A stretch of 17,157 nucleotides of DNA from JANPLN01 sp041736155 (GCA_041736155.1 JBGSUL010000024.1:1-17157), one strand, 5' to 3'. Positions 6,761 through 14,740 are shown, counted from the first letter of the stretch. Numbers and translations are program-made. The notes: a model not told the origin generated them from the letters alone.

Positions 6761-7854
6761 TGGTTCATTTCCTTTACAAGTGAGTCAACGATCATTTCCG
6801 TAGAGCGCGTAAAATCAAAATTTCGTAAGCGCGCACTCATCTGGGTGAGTCTTTCGGGGACAAATAAAAATTCTTCAAAGAGTTTATAAAGACGTTCTGG
6901 GGTTAAATCTTTTTGTTCAATCAGCAGCGCGCCTTTTTGATCAGCGACGACTTGAGCATTTTTAAACTGATGGTTGTCAGCCGCCGTGGGCAACGGAATA
7001 AACACCGCGGGTTTACGGCAAGAGACCACTTCGGCCACGGTGCTTGCTCCTGAGCGGCAAATCACCAGGTCGGCATTTTTTAACTCTTGCGGCATATTGT
7101 GGATGTACTCCACAATATCCACACGTTCCGCAAGACTCCCGTATTCTTCTTTCATGCGTGCAAAGTCCCGCGAGCCGATTTGATGTTTTAGCGAAACTCT
7201 GTCTAAAACCTCTGGAAACTTTTTGATAAAATTCAGCACCGCTTGATTGATGGCACGGGCGCCCTGACTGCCGCCAAAAACCAAAACCCGCAAACGCGGT
7301 CCAGGAGGTAGTCCGGGTGTCTTGGCAAAAAAATCTTCACGCACCGGCATGCCAGTAGTGAGCACGGTTTTTTGCGGAAAAAAAGAACGAGCTTCATCGA
7401 ACACCAAGAAATTGCGATCCACCCAGCGGGCGAGCCAACGATTGGTAAGTCCGGGATGAGCATTGGCTTCCCACAAGGCTGTCTTGGCTCCAAAGATTTT
7501 GGCGATCAAAACAAAGGGCCCCGAGGCAAAACCGCCCACACCTAAAACAATTTGCGGACGGATTTTAAAAAAAATGACGATGGCGTGAAATAAAGAAAAC
7601 GGCATCAACAACAATGTTTTTAACTGTTGCCAAAGACCAACGGAACTATGCAGACGCCCGATTTTAATCAGATGAAAAGGAAACTCATAACGCGGCCAAA
7701 TTTTTTCTTCCATGCCACCGTGGGCACCGACAAAATGGATTGCGATGTCCGGATACTGCTTTTTCAGCGACTGAGCAATGGCCAGACCGGGATAAATATG
7801 TCCACCCGTACCACCACCAGTAATAACCACAGTTTTTTTCGCCATTTTTTTCAT
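6757..7854 (-). CDS. murG: Undecaprenyl-PP-MurNAc-pentapeptide GlcNAc transferase MurG
   Basis: This peripheral inner-membrane GT-B glycosyltransferase adds GlcNAc from UDP-GlcNAc to lipid I, giving lipid II. The 365 residues contain the N-terminal glycine loop G-G-G-T-G-G-H-I (13-20), a hydrophobic membrane-association patch around 80-97, G-V-G-G-F-A-S-G-P (105-113), the second glycine loop G-G-S-Q-G-A-R-A-I-N (194-203), C-R-S-G-A-S-T-V-A-E (266-275) and P-L-P-T-A-A-D-N-H-Q-F-K-N-A. Some usually conserved positions differ: W-E-A-N-A-H-P-G-L-T-N-R instead of the common H-E-Q-N-A-x-x-G, and P-L-P-T instead of P-x-P-x-A-x-x-D-H-Q. Two Met codons (1 and 4) are possible starts, and neither has a strong Shine-Dalgarno. 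It overlaps murC by 4 nt. Confidence 0.95.
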   Translation of the reverse strand: MKKMAKKTVVITGGGTGGHIYPGLAIAQSLKKQYPDIAIHFVGAHGGMEEKIWPRYEFPFHLIKIGRLHSSVGLWQQLKTLLLMPFSLFHAIVIFFKIRPQIVLGVGGFASGPFVLIAKIFGAKTALWEANAHPGLTNRWLARWVDRNFLVFDEARSFFPQKTVLTTGMPVREDFFAKTPGLPPGPRLRVLVFGGSQGARAINQAVLNFIKKFPEVLDRVSLKHQIGSRDFARMKEEYGSLAERVDIVEYIHNMPQELKNADLVICRSGASTVAEVVSCRKPAVFIPLPTAADNHQFKNAQVVADQKGALLIEQKDLTPERLYKLFEEFLFVPERLTQMSARLRNFDFTRSTEMIVDSLVKEMNQ

Positions 7855-7933
7855 CGAGTGAGTTTATCCGACAAGCGCAAAAGGTGCCACGATTTTGTCC
7901 GGCCCCAACCCCAGTTTCTGTAAGCACCGCGTC

Positions 7934-8000
7934 CCCAAAAGGTACGCCGTACCTTTTCGTTGTACGGTGCGTCCCGAAAAGGTACGGCGTACCTTTTCGG
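7934..8000. repeat. Pair of facing palindromes between ftsW and murG
   Basis: Two copies of a palindrome (half-sites AAAAGGTACG and CGTACCTTTT around one central base) lie at 7937-7957 and 7977-7997. The central base is C in one and G in the other, so the copies are inverted. Each can fold alone, or the two can pair with each other over 23 perfect bp (7937-7959 with 7975-7997) plus 2 more beyond a mismatch, around a 15-nt loop. The element starts at the base next to the ftsW stop codon. A related pair is at 15662-15745. Confidence 0.92.
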
Positions 8001-9089
8001 TTAGTTGTTACATTGGCGTTGGCTATTGAGGAGGACGCCGAAAAGTACGCAGGTCATCACGAGTGAGGCGCCGCCGTAACTTAAAAATGGCAGGGTGAGA
8101 CCTTTTGTCGGTAGTAAACCGAGAACCACGCCCGTGTTGATCATCACTGAGTAAGCAAAACACACCACTAAGCCCAGAGAGAGCACTTTAAAAAAAAGCG
8201 ATTCCACACGATTGGCAATCTGCAATCCCCGCACGACTAAATATCCGTAAGCGAGCATCAACGTAAAGAATCCTAAAAAGCCCAACTCTTCTCCAAGAAC
8301 CGCAAGAGTAAAATCGGTATGGGCCTCGGGAAGGAAAAACAATTTACCTTGCCCATCGCCCAAACCACTACCCATCAAGCCGCCGGAGTGGAAAGTGAGC
8401 ATACTCTGAATGACCTGGAAACCGTTACCCATGGGATCTTGCCAAGGATCTAAAAAAGTCATCAAACGCGCTTTGCGATACGGAACAGTCATCACGAGAA
8501 AATAAAAAAGCGGGATAGCCAGTACGACCGAAGCGGCCAAATACTTCCACGGAAATCCAAAAACAAAAATCACGGTGGCAATCATCAAGATGCACATAGT
8601 GAAGGAGCCGAAATCTGGCTGCTTCATAAAAATCAAGAGTGGTAATCCTACGGCCAAAGCACGCACGAGCCACTTCCAGCGGCCCAAACGATTTTGATCG
8701 TAGACAAAAAATGTAGCGAGTAAAAATGGCAGTGCAACTTTGTAGATCTCGCACGGCTCTATACGCACGCCCATGATTCCCGGCAACCAACGAGTGGCTC
8801 CACCGACTTTCACACCAATGCCAGGAACGATTGTTAAAAAAAGAGCGACAATAGAAAGGGGTGCTAAATAAATCCCCCACTTTTCAACCCATTTACTGGG
8901 CGCCCGCCACAGACCGATCATCACCGCAAAACCAATGGCAGCAAAAATCAACTGACGTTTAAAAAAGTAGAAGCCGTCTCCAAATTTTTCGTGAGCAAAA
9001 ATAAAACTCGAAGAATAGACTTGGATAAGACCAAACATGATGAGAGCAAAAAGCACGAGCAACAGTTCTTGTGATTTATCTTTAATCAT
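8001..9089 (-). CDS. ftsW: SEDS-family septal peptidoglycan glycosyltransferase FtsW
   Basis: This polytopic inner-membrane protein polymerises lipid II into septal glycan, normally with the transpeptidase FtsI. The 362 residues show about ten hydrophobic segments and the SEDS hallmarks K-Q-P-D-F-G-S (156-162), D-P-W-Q-D-P-M-G-N-G-F-Q (214-225), G-L-G-D-G-Q-G-K (242-249), L-P-E-A-H-T-D-F with the presumed catalytic Asp259, G-E-E-L-G-F-L-G, and I-N-T-G-V-V-L-G-L-L-P-T-K-G-L-T-L-P-F-L-S-Y-G-G. Its position between murD and murG favours FtsW over RodA. I start at ATG 9089; the in-frame GTG at 9149 would add 20 polar residues without family similarity and would put the start inside a hairpin. No clear Shine-Dalgarno precedes 9089. 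The stop is followed directly by the palindrome pair. Confidence 0.95.
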   Translation of the reverse strand: MIKDKSQELLLVLFALIMFGLIQVYSSSFIFAHEKFGDGFYFFKRQLIFAAIGFAVMIGLWRAPSKWVEKWGIYLAPLSIVALFLTIVPGIGVKVGGATRWLPGIMGVRIEPCEIYKVALPFLLATFFVYDQNRLGRWKWLVRALAVGLPLLIFMKQPDFGSFTMCILMIATVIFVFGFPWKYLAASVVLAIPLFYFLVMTVPYRKARLMTFLDPWQDPMGNGFQVIQSMLTFHSGGLMGSGLGDGQGKLFFLPEAHTDFTLAVLGEELGFLGFFTLMLAYGYLVVRGLQIANRVESLFFKVLSLGLVVCFAYSVMINTGVVLGLLPTKGLTLPFLSYGGASLVMTCVLFGVLLNSQRQCNN

Positions 9090-9143
9090 AGAACTATTGT
9101 CGCTCGTTCTCGCAGAACTGTCTAGCTGGACCAAAGTTGTAGC

Positions 9144-9163
9144 TGGCACTCAAAAAAGTGCCA
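9144..9163. repeat. Small perfect hairpin between murD and ftsW
   Basis: TGGCACT (9144-9150) and AGTGCCA (9157-9163) form a 7-bp stem around a six-base loop. The A/T run is in the loop rather than after the stem, so it does not look like a terminator. It lies 6 nt after the murD stop and about 55 nt before the ftsW ATG. Its CTTTTTTGAG core (minus strand) also occurs in the murE/murF hairpin arm. Confidence 0.6.
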
Positions 9164-9169
9164 AGCCAA

Positions 9170-10558
9170 CTATTTAAAGCTATTTACGATATCCTTATAG
9201 TAGTTACCGCGTTCCACATAGCTGTCGAACATGTCGAAGCTGGAGCAGCCGGGTGAAAGAAGAACGGTGTCTCCGATGCGTGATTTTTGGTACGCAATCA
9301 GTACCGCCTCTTCAAAGGTGCCGATCAAATAGGTTTCGCAGAAATCACCCACGTCGCGGTTGATGCGCTCTTTGGCTTCGCCCACAAGAATGAGGGATTT
9401 TACTTTTTTGCGCACAAGATCGCGCAAAGATTCATAGCTGAGGTTCGTATCTTTTCCGCCCATGATTAAAATCACGTTTTCGTCAAACGCATCAAGCGCA
9501 CGTTTCACAGAATGAACATTCGTTGCTTTGGAGTCGTTAAAGAATTCGACGCCGCCCACACGACGGATGTATTCCAAACGATGCGGAATCCCTTTGAAGG
9601 TGTCGATCACTTTTTGAATCGCTTCACGAGTCGCGCCATGCTCACGCGCCGCTAAAATAGCAGCCATCAAATTCTCGATGGAATGTTTACCGCGCGCTTT
9701 GATGTTTGCCACACTGACCGACTCAATGTCTGGACCAGTACGCACACGCAATTCGTCTTTGATGTTAACGATACCACCGATGTTCATAATCTGTGGTTCA
9801 AGAGCCGCTTTGCGTGAGAAGTAAAAAATACGTCCGCGTTGTACAGCTGGGTCACGAGCGAGCTCGATCACCGCATTGTCGTCGGCATTGAGAATGCTGG
9901 TTGTGGATGGATTGGTGTTGGCAAAAATGCGGCGTTTAGCATTGATGTAATCTTCCATGGATTTGTAACGATCCAAATGGTTTTCTGCCAAGTTGGTAAA
10001 GACCACATTTTTTGGATTAAACTTTTCGCAAAGTTCTAACTGAAAGCTCGAAACTTCCAAAACAAGAACTTGTGATTTCTTTTCGGAAGCGACGTATTCA
10101 ATCACGGGCGCTCCGTAGTTACCACCGATCCACGCATCCACACCTGATTCTTTTAAGATTTTATGAATCAAATAAGTCGTCGTGGTTTTTCCGTTGGTTC
10201 CAGTAATCGCAATCACCGGCTCTTTGATAAACCAGTTGGCAAATTCAAACTCGCCAGTGACTTTCACTCCATTGTGGCGAGCGTAATCGAAAATTTTAAG
10301 CTGCGGAGAAACACCTGGACTGAGAATGATCAAATCTTGCTCGATAAATTTCTTTGGTGTGTGTCCACCCAAATCGTAATCTAAGCCCAAGTCTTCAATC
10401 TGTTCCAAGGCTGTGGAAAGTTCCGCTTTGGACTTATGATCCGAAACCGTCACTTTGGCGCCTTTGTCGACCAGAAAGCGCACCAACGAAACGCCGGATT
10501 TTGCCAAACCGATGACCATGATTTTTTTATCTTTTAACTCTGATACTTCACTAAACAT
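9170..10558 (-). CDS. murD: UDP-N-acetylmuramoyl-L-alanine:D-glutamate ligase MurD
   Basis: This cytoplasmic ATP-dependent ligase adds D-Glu to UDP-MurNAc-L-Ala. The 462 residues contain an N-terminal Rossmann-like UDP domain (V-I-G-L-A-K-S-G, 15-22; S-P-G-V-S, 80-84), the ATP loop G-T-N-G-K-T-T-T (120-127), L-E-V-S-S-F-Q-L-E, N-L-A-E-N-H-L-D-R with N-A-K-R-R carrying the probable carbamylated Lys208, N-D-S-K-A-T-N in the third domain, and the C-terminal S-P-G-C-S-S-F-D-M-F near 430. Length is normal for the family. ATG 10558 is 3 nt after the mraY stop, and its Shine-Dalgarno GAGG overlaps the end of mraY, so the two genes are closely coupled. Confidence 0.97.
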   Translation of the reverse strand: MFSEVSELKDKKIMVIGLAKSGVSLVRFLVDKGAKVTVSDHKSKAELSTALEQIEDLGLDYDLGGHTPKKFIEQDLIILSPGVSPQLKIFDYARHNGVKVTGEFEFANWFIKEPVIAITGTNGKTTTTYLIHKILKESGVDAWIGGNYGAPVIEYVASEKKSQVLVLEVSSFQLELCEKFNPKNVVFTNLAENHLDRYKSMEDYINAKRRIFANTNPSTTSILNADDNAVIELARDPAVQRGRIFYFSRKAALEPQIMNIGGIVNIKDELRVRTGPDIESVSVANIKARGKHSIENLMAAILAAREHGATREAIQKVIDTFKGIPHRLEYIRRVGGVEFFNDSKATNVHSVKRALDAFDENVILIMGGKDTNLSYESLRDLVRKKVKSLILVGEAKERINRDVGDFCETYLIGTFEEAVLIAYQKSRIGDTVLLSPGCSSFDMFDSYVERGNYYKDIVNSFK

Positions 10559-10561
10559 TTT

Positions 10562-11638
10562 CTACCTCAACTTCAGCGTACTTAAACAAAGTACAGCCAG
10601 TAAAATTGCTACGATCCAAAAACGAGCGATGATTTTAGTCTCATCTAAACCTTTTAATTCAAAATGATGATGGATGGGCGCCATACGGAAAATGCGCTTG
10701 CCGGTGAGCTTAAACGACGTCACCTGCATAATAACAGATACCGCTTCCACCACGAACACACCACCGAGCACAGCCAGCAACAACTCGTTGTGCGTGAACA
10801 CAGCCATGACACCGAGAAATCCACCTAAACTTAAACTTCCTACATCGCCCATAAAGACTTGCGCAGGGTAGGCGTTAAACCACAAGAACCCGAGGCCCGC
10901 GGCCATAATCATCGCCGCGATGGGAGTTAATTCCGCCGCTTCGTGAATAAACGGAATCTGTAAATAGTGAGCAATCTGCGAATGTCCAGAAACATAAGCA
11001 AAGATCGCCAAGGTTCCTGCGGCAATCACCACTGGCACAATAGCCAAACCGTCTAAACCATCCGTGAGATTCACTGCATTGGCCGCGCCCACAATCACTG
11101 TGGATCCAAACACCACATAGAACCAACCTAAATCCAATTGCAGCTCTTTAAAAAACGGAATTGGTACAATCGTAGAAAAATTAAAATACGCAATCAACAC
11201 TGCCAAAACGACAGCGGCGAGAAGATACTCCACAGCCAACCGAACTTTTCCCGGCAATCCTTTGCTATTCTTTTTACTCACTTTTAAATAGTCATCGATG
11301 TATCCCACCAAGCCGAAGCCAAAGGTGATCAACAAAGTTCCCCACACCAACGAATTCGTGAGATCCAACCATAAAAGTGAGGGAACAAATAAACTGATCA
11401 GTATCAGTCCTCCGCCCATGGTCGGCGTGCCGGCTTTTTTTAAATGCGATTGTGGGCCGTCATTGCGAATGGCTTGCCCGAGCTGAAGGCGCTGCAAGCC
11501 GCGAATAAAGTAAGGACCTAAAAATAAGCACATAAAAAAAGACGAAAAGAAAGCTACAAAGGCACGAAAGGTGATGTAGCGAAAAATGTTAAAGAGAGAG
11601 AAGTGATCAGAGAATGAATAGAGCCATTGATAAAGCAT
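10562..11638 (-). CDS. mraY: Phospho-MurNAc-pentapeptide translocase MraY
   Basis: This integral inner-membrane enzyme transfers phospho-MurNAc-pentapeptide from UDP to undecaprenyl phosphate, forming lipid I. The 358 residues give about ten membrane segments and the family signatures: G-T-P-T-M-G-G (70-76), G-Y-I-D-D-Y-L-K with the Mg-binding pair Asp115-Asp116, N-A-V-N-L-T-D-G-L-D-G-L-A (187-199), F-N-A-Y-P-A-Q-V-F-M-G-D-V-G-S with Asp265, and M-A-P-I-H-H-H-F-E (319-327). Length is typical. It lies 20 nt after murF and 3 nt before murD. The ATG at 11638 has no obvious Shine-Dalgarno, so expression may depend on translation of murF. Confidence 0.97.
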   Translation of the reverse strand: MLYQWLYSFSDHFSLFNIFRYITFRAFVAFFSSFFMCLFLGPYFIRGLQRLQLGQAIRNDGPQSHLKKAGTPTMGGGLILISLFVPSLLWLDLTNSLVWGTLLITFGFGLVGYIDDYLKVSKKNSKGLPGKVRLAVEYLLAAVVLAVLIAYFNFSTIVPIPFFKELQLDLGWFYVVFGSTVIVGAANAVNLTDGLDGLAIVPVVIAAGTLAIFAYVSGHSQIAHYLQIPFIHEAAELTPIAAMIMAAGLGFLWFNAYPAQVFMGDVGSLSLGGFLGVMAVFTHNELLLAVLGGVFVVEAVSVIMQVTSFKLTGKRIFRMAPIHHHFELKGLDETKIIARFWIVAILLAVLCLSTLKLR

Positions 11639-11658
11639 GTGTCGTGTCTACTTTGCTG

Positions 11659-13074
11659 CTACTGTTTTGTTGTAAAATCCACGGGATCAAGTTTGGTCAA
11701 AACCCGTTCCAGAGCTCCGCCTCGTGATCCTTTAATAACTACTAGTGTTTTACTATCTAGCATAGATTTGATTTTTAAAGCAAGTGAATCTTCGTAAGTG
11801 TTTAGAATTTCTAACTTTTTTGATTTTTTGGAGGAGGCCAAGCCGGCCTCAAATCCCGCCTTAAACTGCGCTGCCGAATCACCGATAAAAAAACACGTTT
11901 CCACTGGTGACTGTGCCACCTTTTGTCCAAGAGCAAAATGCTCGGGAGCCGCTTGGGACCCCAGTTCGCGCATTTCGCTAAATACGCCGATCATTTTTTG
12001 TCCTGGTTTTTCGACTCCCACAAGATTTTGTAAAAGCACGGCAAAACTATCGGGGTTGGCATTGTAAGCATCAAAGAGCACTTGCGCTCCCGAAGCCAAA
12101 TGCACCCATTGATTGCGTCCCCAACCTGTACGGCACTTCACCAAACCAGAGAAAATCTTCTCAGGTTTGGTATGAGCAGCCAAGGCAAGAGCCGAAGCCG
12201 CCATCAAGTTGGCAATATTTTGTGTGCCGAACAACGGCAGCAACAGCATGCACTCCTCTTTTTGTACACGACAGCGCGTGGTCAAACCACCCGCATCTTG
12301 CGAGAGCAATTCAAAAAACACATCCGCGTCGGGTGAACCAAATGTTATGATACGCAAAAAATTATCTTTCAGGCGCTCGTACATATCGCGCGTTCGTGGA
12401 TCGCCGAGATAAAATACCCCAGTGGCACCGAGACTGGCTCCGTGATAAATTTCTTCTTTGGCTTTGGCAATGCCTTCGACACTCCCAAAATTTTCGATGT
12501 GGGCACGACCGACGTTGTTCACAGCGACGACATTGGGCTCAGCAATTTTACAAAGCTCGGTGATTTCACCGGCGTGATTCATTCCCATTTCCACCACAGC
12601 CAAATCATGCTGAGGATTCAACTGCAACAATGTCAGTGGCAATCCCCAATGATTGTTAAAACTGCCTTCGTTTTTGAGAACAGTAAATTGCTCGGCGAGA
12701 ATCGTCGCGGTGAAATCTTTCACCGATGTTTTGCCATTACTGCCTGTCACAGAGAGAACAGTCTTCCCCCACTTTTTGCGCCAAGCATGGGCGAACGTTT
12801 GCAAAGCAAGAAGCGTATCCGAAACTTGGATCCATGTGGTTTTTTGTGTCAATGGCGCCCATTCCTCTTTCCACTGATGAGAAACAACAGCGGCGGCACC
12901 TTGCTCTACCGCTTTTTGTAAATAATCGTGACCATCATGAGTGTCACCTTTGAGCGCAAAAAAGATTTGTCCCTGCAAACTTTTACGAGTGTCGGTGCCG
13001 ATGCCGGAAAACTCTGTATGCTTTTGTCCTTTGAGAGTACCCATAGTGCCAGAGAGAAGATCCTGTAAATTCAT
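11659..13074 (-). CDS. murF: UDP-MurNAc-tripeptide:D-alanyl-D-alanine ligase MurF
   Basis: This cytoplasmic ligase adds the D-Ala-D-Ala dipeptide to complete the UDP-MurNAc-pentapeptide. The 471 residues show T-D-T-R (27-30) and F-F-A-L-K-G in the N-terminal domain, the ATP loop V-T-G-S-N-G-K-T-S-V-K (109-119), N-E-G-S-F-N-N-H-W-G-L-P, V-E-M-G-M-N-H-A-G-E-I, and D-A-Y-N-A-N-P-D-S in the C-terminal part. ATG 13074 has AAGGAG 5 nt upstream. The reading frame stays open for another 48 codons upstream, but that part is the AT-rich arm and GC-rich cap of the long hairpin and shows no family similarity, so it is excluded. It is separated from murE by 186 nt and followed closely by mraY. Confidence 0.96.
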   Translation of the reverse strand: MNLQDLLSGTMGTLKGQKHTEFSGIGTDTRKSLQGQIFFALKGDTHDGHDYLQKAVEQGAAAVVSHQWKEEWAPLTQKTTWIQVSDTLLALQTFAHAWRKKWGKTVLSVTGSNGKTSVKDFTATILAEQFTVLKNEGSFNNHWGLPLTLLQLNPQHDLAVVEMGMNHAGEITELCKIAEPNVVAVNNVGRAHIENFGSVEGIAKAKEEIYHGASLGATGVFYLGDPRTRDMYERLKDNFLRIITFGSPDADVFFELLSQDAGGLTTRCRVQKEECMLLLPLFGTQNIANLMAASALALAAHTKPEKIFSGLVKCRTGWGRNQWVHLASGAQVLFDAYNANPDSFAVLLQNLVGVEKPGQKMIGVFSEMRELGSQAAPEHFALGQKVAQSPVETCFFIGDSAAQFKAGFEAGLASSKKSKKLEILNTYEDSLALKIKSMLDSKTLVVIKGSRGGALERVLTKLDPVDFTTKQ

Positions 13075-13079
13075 TCGCA

Positions 13080-13085
13080 CTCCTT
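13080..13085 (-). promoter_or_regulatory. Shine-Dalgarno that fixes the murF start
   Basis: AAGGAG on the minus strand, 5 nt ahead of ATG 13074 and 6 nt after the end of the long hairpin. It rules out the open upstream extension that runs through the hairpin. Confidence 0.8.
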
Positions 13086-13091
13086 CGTATT

Positions 13092-13260
13092 TCTGTTTCA
13101 ATTTAGTTTTTTTACAAAGAAGGCTTTTTTGAGATATCGCGTGCGCGTGGGGCGTATCCGAGGCGCGGCATCGAAGATGACGCGACCCGAAGACGAGCCC
13201 GCGTCCGTCGAGCGCCATCTCAAAAAAGCCTTCTTTGTAAAAAAACTAAATTGAAACAGA
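13092..13260. repeat. Perfect 44-bp inverted repeat with GC-rich cap between murE and murF
   Basis: Arms 13092-13135 and 13217-13260 are exact reverse complements over 44 bases. The arms are about 25% G+C (11/44), while the enclosed 81 nt are about 72% G+C (58/81). The cap can fold further, with GACGCG/CGCGTC around a CUUCGG-type loop and CATC-TTC-GATG as alternatives. On the transcribed strand the stem begins at the base after the murE stop codon and ends 6 nt before the murF Shine-Dalgarno. I found no target duplication at its ends. The perfect pairing and sharp change of composition point to a recently acquired or strongly maintained structure. Confidence 0.95.
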
Positions 13261-14727
13261 TCATTGCGCATTAAGAAGTTCCTTTATTTTGTCGTAGTCG
13301 CTAAAAGGAAAAACATCTTTGCCGATGGTTTGGGTGTTTTCGTGGCCTTTGCCGGCAATCAAAATAATATCACCAGGGCGACTGATCGCCACGGCTTTTT
13401 GGAGAGCTTTATAGCGATCCACTTCGTTCATTATTTTTGTCGACGTTTTTCCCTGCAAAATATCTTCAATGATCGCCTGTGGGTCTTCACTTCGCGGGTT
13501 GTCCGAGGTAACAATCACTTGCGAAGAAAACTTTTCGGCCACTTCGCGCATGAGTGGGCGTTTTCCGCGGTCGCGATCGCCGCCACAGCCGAACACGGTG
13601 ATTAACTGCGCTGATCCTTGCAGAGTTTTCAGCGTGGTGAGAACTTGTTCAAGAGCATCTGGTGTGTGGGCGTAATCAATAAAGGCATTTTTATTGAGAG
13701 TGTTTGGTACGCGCTGCAAACGCCCCGGCACGCCAGAAAAATTTTGCATCGCCTGCTTGCACACTTCGTGGCTCACGCCGAGGCCGCGTGCTACGGCAAT
13801 GGCACCAACACAGTTGGCTACGTTGTGTGCGCCAATCATGGGTGTGCGATAACTAAAGCTGTTAGATTTTTCGCGCACTTCAAATTCGCAGCCCGACAAA
13901 TCTTGCGTGCGCAGTGTGTACTGAAAATCGGCTGCGCCTTTTTGTGCAAAGGTCCATGTTTGTGCTGTTTGTGACACTCGCGTTTTTTTTACGGCTTCGT
14001 CATCAGCGTTGAGAATGGCGTAGGCATCGCCATTGGTTTTCAGATGCTGAGTAAAAAGCTTTTCTTTACTGGCAAAATAATCGTCCATGGTGAGGTGATA
14101 ATCCAAATGATCGCGCGTGAAGTTAGTAAAAAGTCCTACATCAAAGAGCGTGGGGACACGATTTTGTTTGAGGCTATGACTAGACACTTCCATGACGTAG
14201 GCTTTGGCTCCGAGATCGACAAAATCTTGCAGACGCTGGTAAAAAGTGGCGGTGTCAGGAGTGGTCAAACCACTTTTCCAAGATTGTTGTTGGAAATGGT
14301 GATCGATAGTGCCCATCACTCCGCAAGGTATGCCTGCGCTGTTGAGAATGGCTTCGATCAAATAACTGGAACTGGTTTTTCCGTTGGTGCCAGTAATTCC
14401 TATGGAAATTAATTTTTCTTCGGGATGCAGATAAAACTCGCCGAGCAGTTGCGAATACGCCAAAGCGCCATCCAGCACCTCCACCACGACACCAGAAAAG
14501 GAACTAGGAACCTTTTGGCGATTTTCCACCACAAGGGCGAGGGCCCCACCCCTGATCGCACTTTCAAAAAAATCATGTCCATCCCGCGTGACGCCACGAA
14601 CTGCGACAAAGACAAATCCCGGTTTCACTTCGCGGGAGTCCGAAGTCACTCCGCTCACAACTGCGTCCGGCGAGGTCTGCTGCCAGTGGATTTTTCCAAA
14701 AAGTGTAAGAAGGTTTTTAAGTGTCAT
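13261..14727 (-). CDS. murE: UDP-MurNAc-L-Ala-D-Glu:meso-diaminopimelate ligase MurE
   Basis: This cytoplasmic ligase adds the third residue of the stem peptide. The 488 residues show S-D-S-R-E-V (29-34), the ATP loop G-T-N-G-K-T-S (113-119), T-T-P-D-T (155-159), the probable carbamylated Lys221 in S-K-E-K-L-F, Y-A-H-T-P-D-A-L-E (352-360), and D-N-P-R-S-E-D-P at 409-416. The D-N-P-R motif is the established marker for meso-diaminopimelate rather than lysine, so the cell wall should be of the A1-gamma (Gram-negative) type. It is the first gene of the mur run. ATG 14727 has no good Shine-Dalgarno and lies within about 10 nt of the predicted transcript start. Upstream the sequence is divergent, and no ftsI is present. 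Confidence 0.97.
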   Translation of the reverse strand: MTLKNLLTLFGKIHWQQTSPDAVVSGVTSDSREVKPGFVFVAVRGVTRDGHDFFESAIRGGALALVVENRQKVPSSFSGVVVEVLDGALAYSQLLGEFYLHPEEKLISIGITGTNGKTSSSYLIEAILNSAGIPCGVMGTIDHHFQQQSWKSGLTTPDTATFYQRLQDFVDLGAKAYVMEVSSHSLKQNRVPTLFDVGLFTNFTRDHLDYHLTMDDYFASKEKLFTQHLKTNGDAYAILNADDEAVKKTRVSQTAQTWTFAQKGAADFQYTLRTQDLSGCEFEVREKSNSFSYRTPMIGAHNVANCVGAIAVARGLGVSHEVCKQAMQNFSGVPGRLQRVPNTLNKNAFIDYAHTPDALEQVLTTLKTLQGSAQLITVFGCGGDRDRGKRPLMREVAEKFSSQVIVTSDNPRSEDPQAIIEDILQGKTSTKIMNEVDRYKALQKAVAISRPGDIILIAGKGHENTQTIGKDVFPFSDYDKIKELLNAQ

Positions 14728-14740
14728 TTTTCAGCCCCAT

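Noticed and set aside
9090..9149. 20-residue N-terminal extension of FtsW from GTG 9149
   Set aside because: The added residues are polar and not SEDS-like, and the GTG lies inside a small hairpin without a ribosome site.
9144..9163. Rho-independent terminator between murD and ftsW
   Set aside because: The U-run is in the loop, not after the stem, and termination here would cut an essential operon.
12442..12921. 159-codon plus-strand ORF opposite murF
   Set aside because: Antisense shadow of the MurF ATP-binding domain; no ribosome site and no recognisable protein.
13075..13218. N-terminal extension of murF by 48 codons from an upstream ATG
   Set aside because: The extension is encoded by the hairpin arm and its GC-rich cap, has no MurF similarity, and a strong Shine-Dalgarno directly precedes ATG 13074.
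13092..13260. Classical MITE with target duplication
   Set aside because: No matching direct duplication could be seen at the outer ends (left flank ...GTATT, right flank TCATT...), so a mobile origin is left open rather than called.
13264..13974. Overlapping plus-strand ORFs opposite murE
   Set aside because: Shadows of the MurE C-terminal half, with no independent coding evidence.
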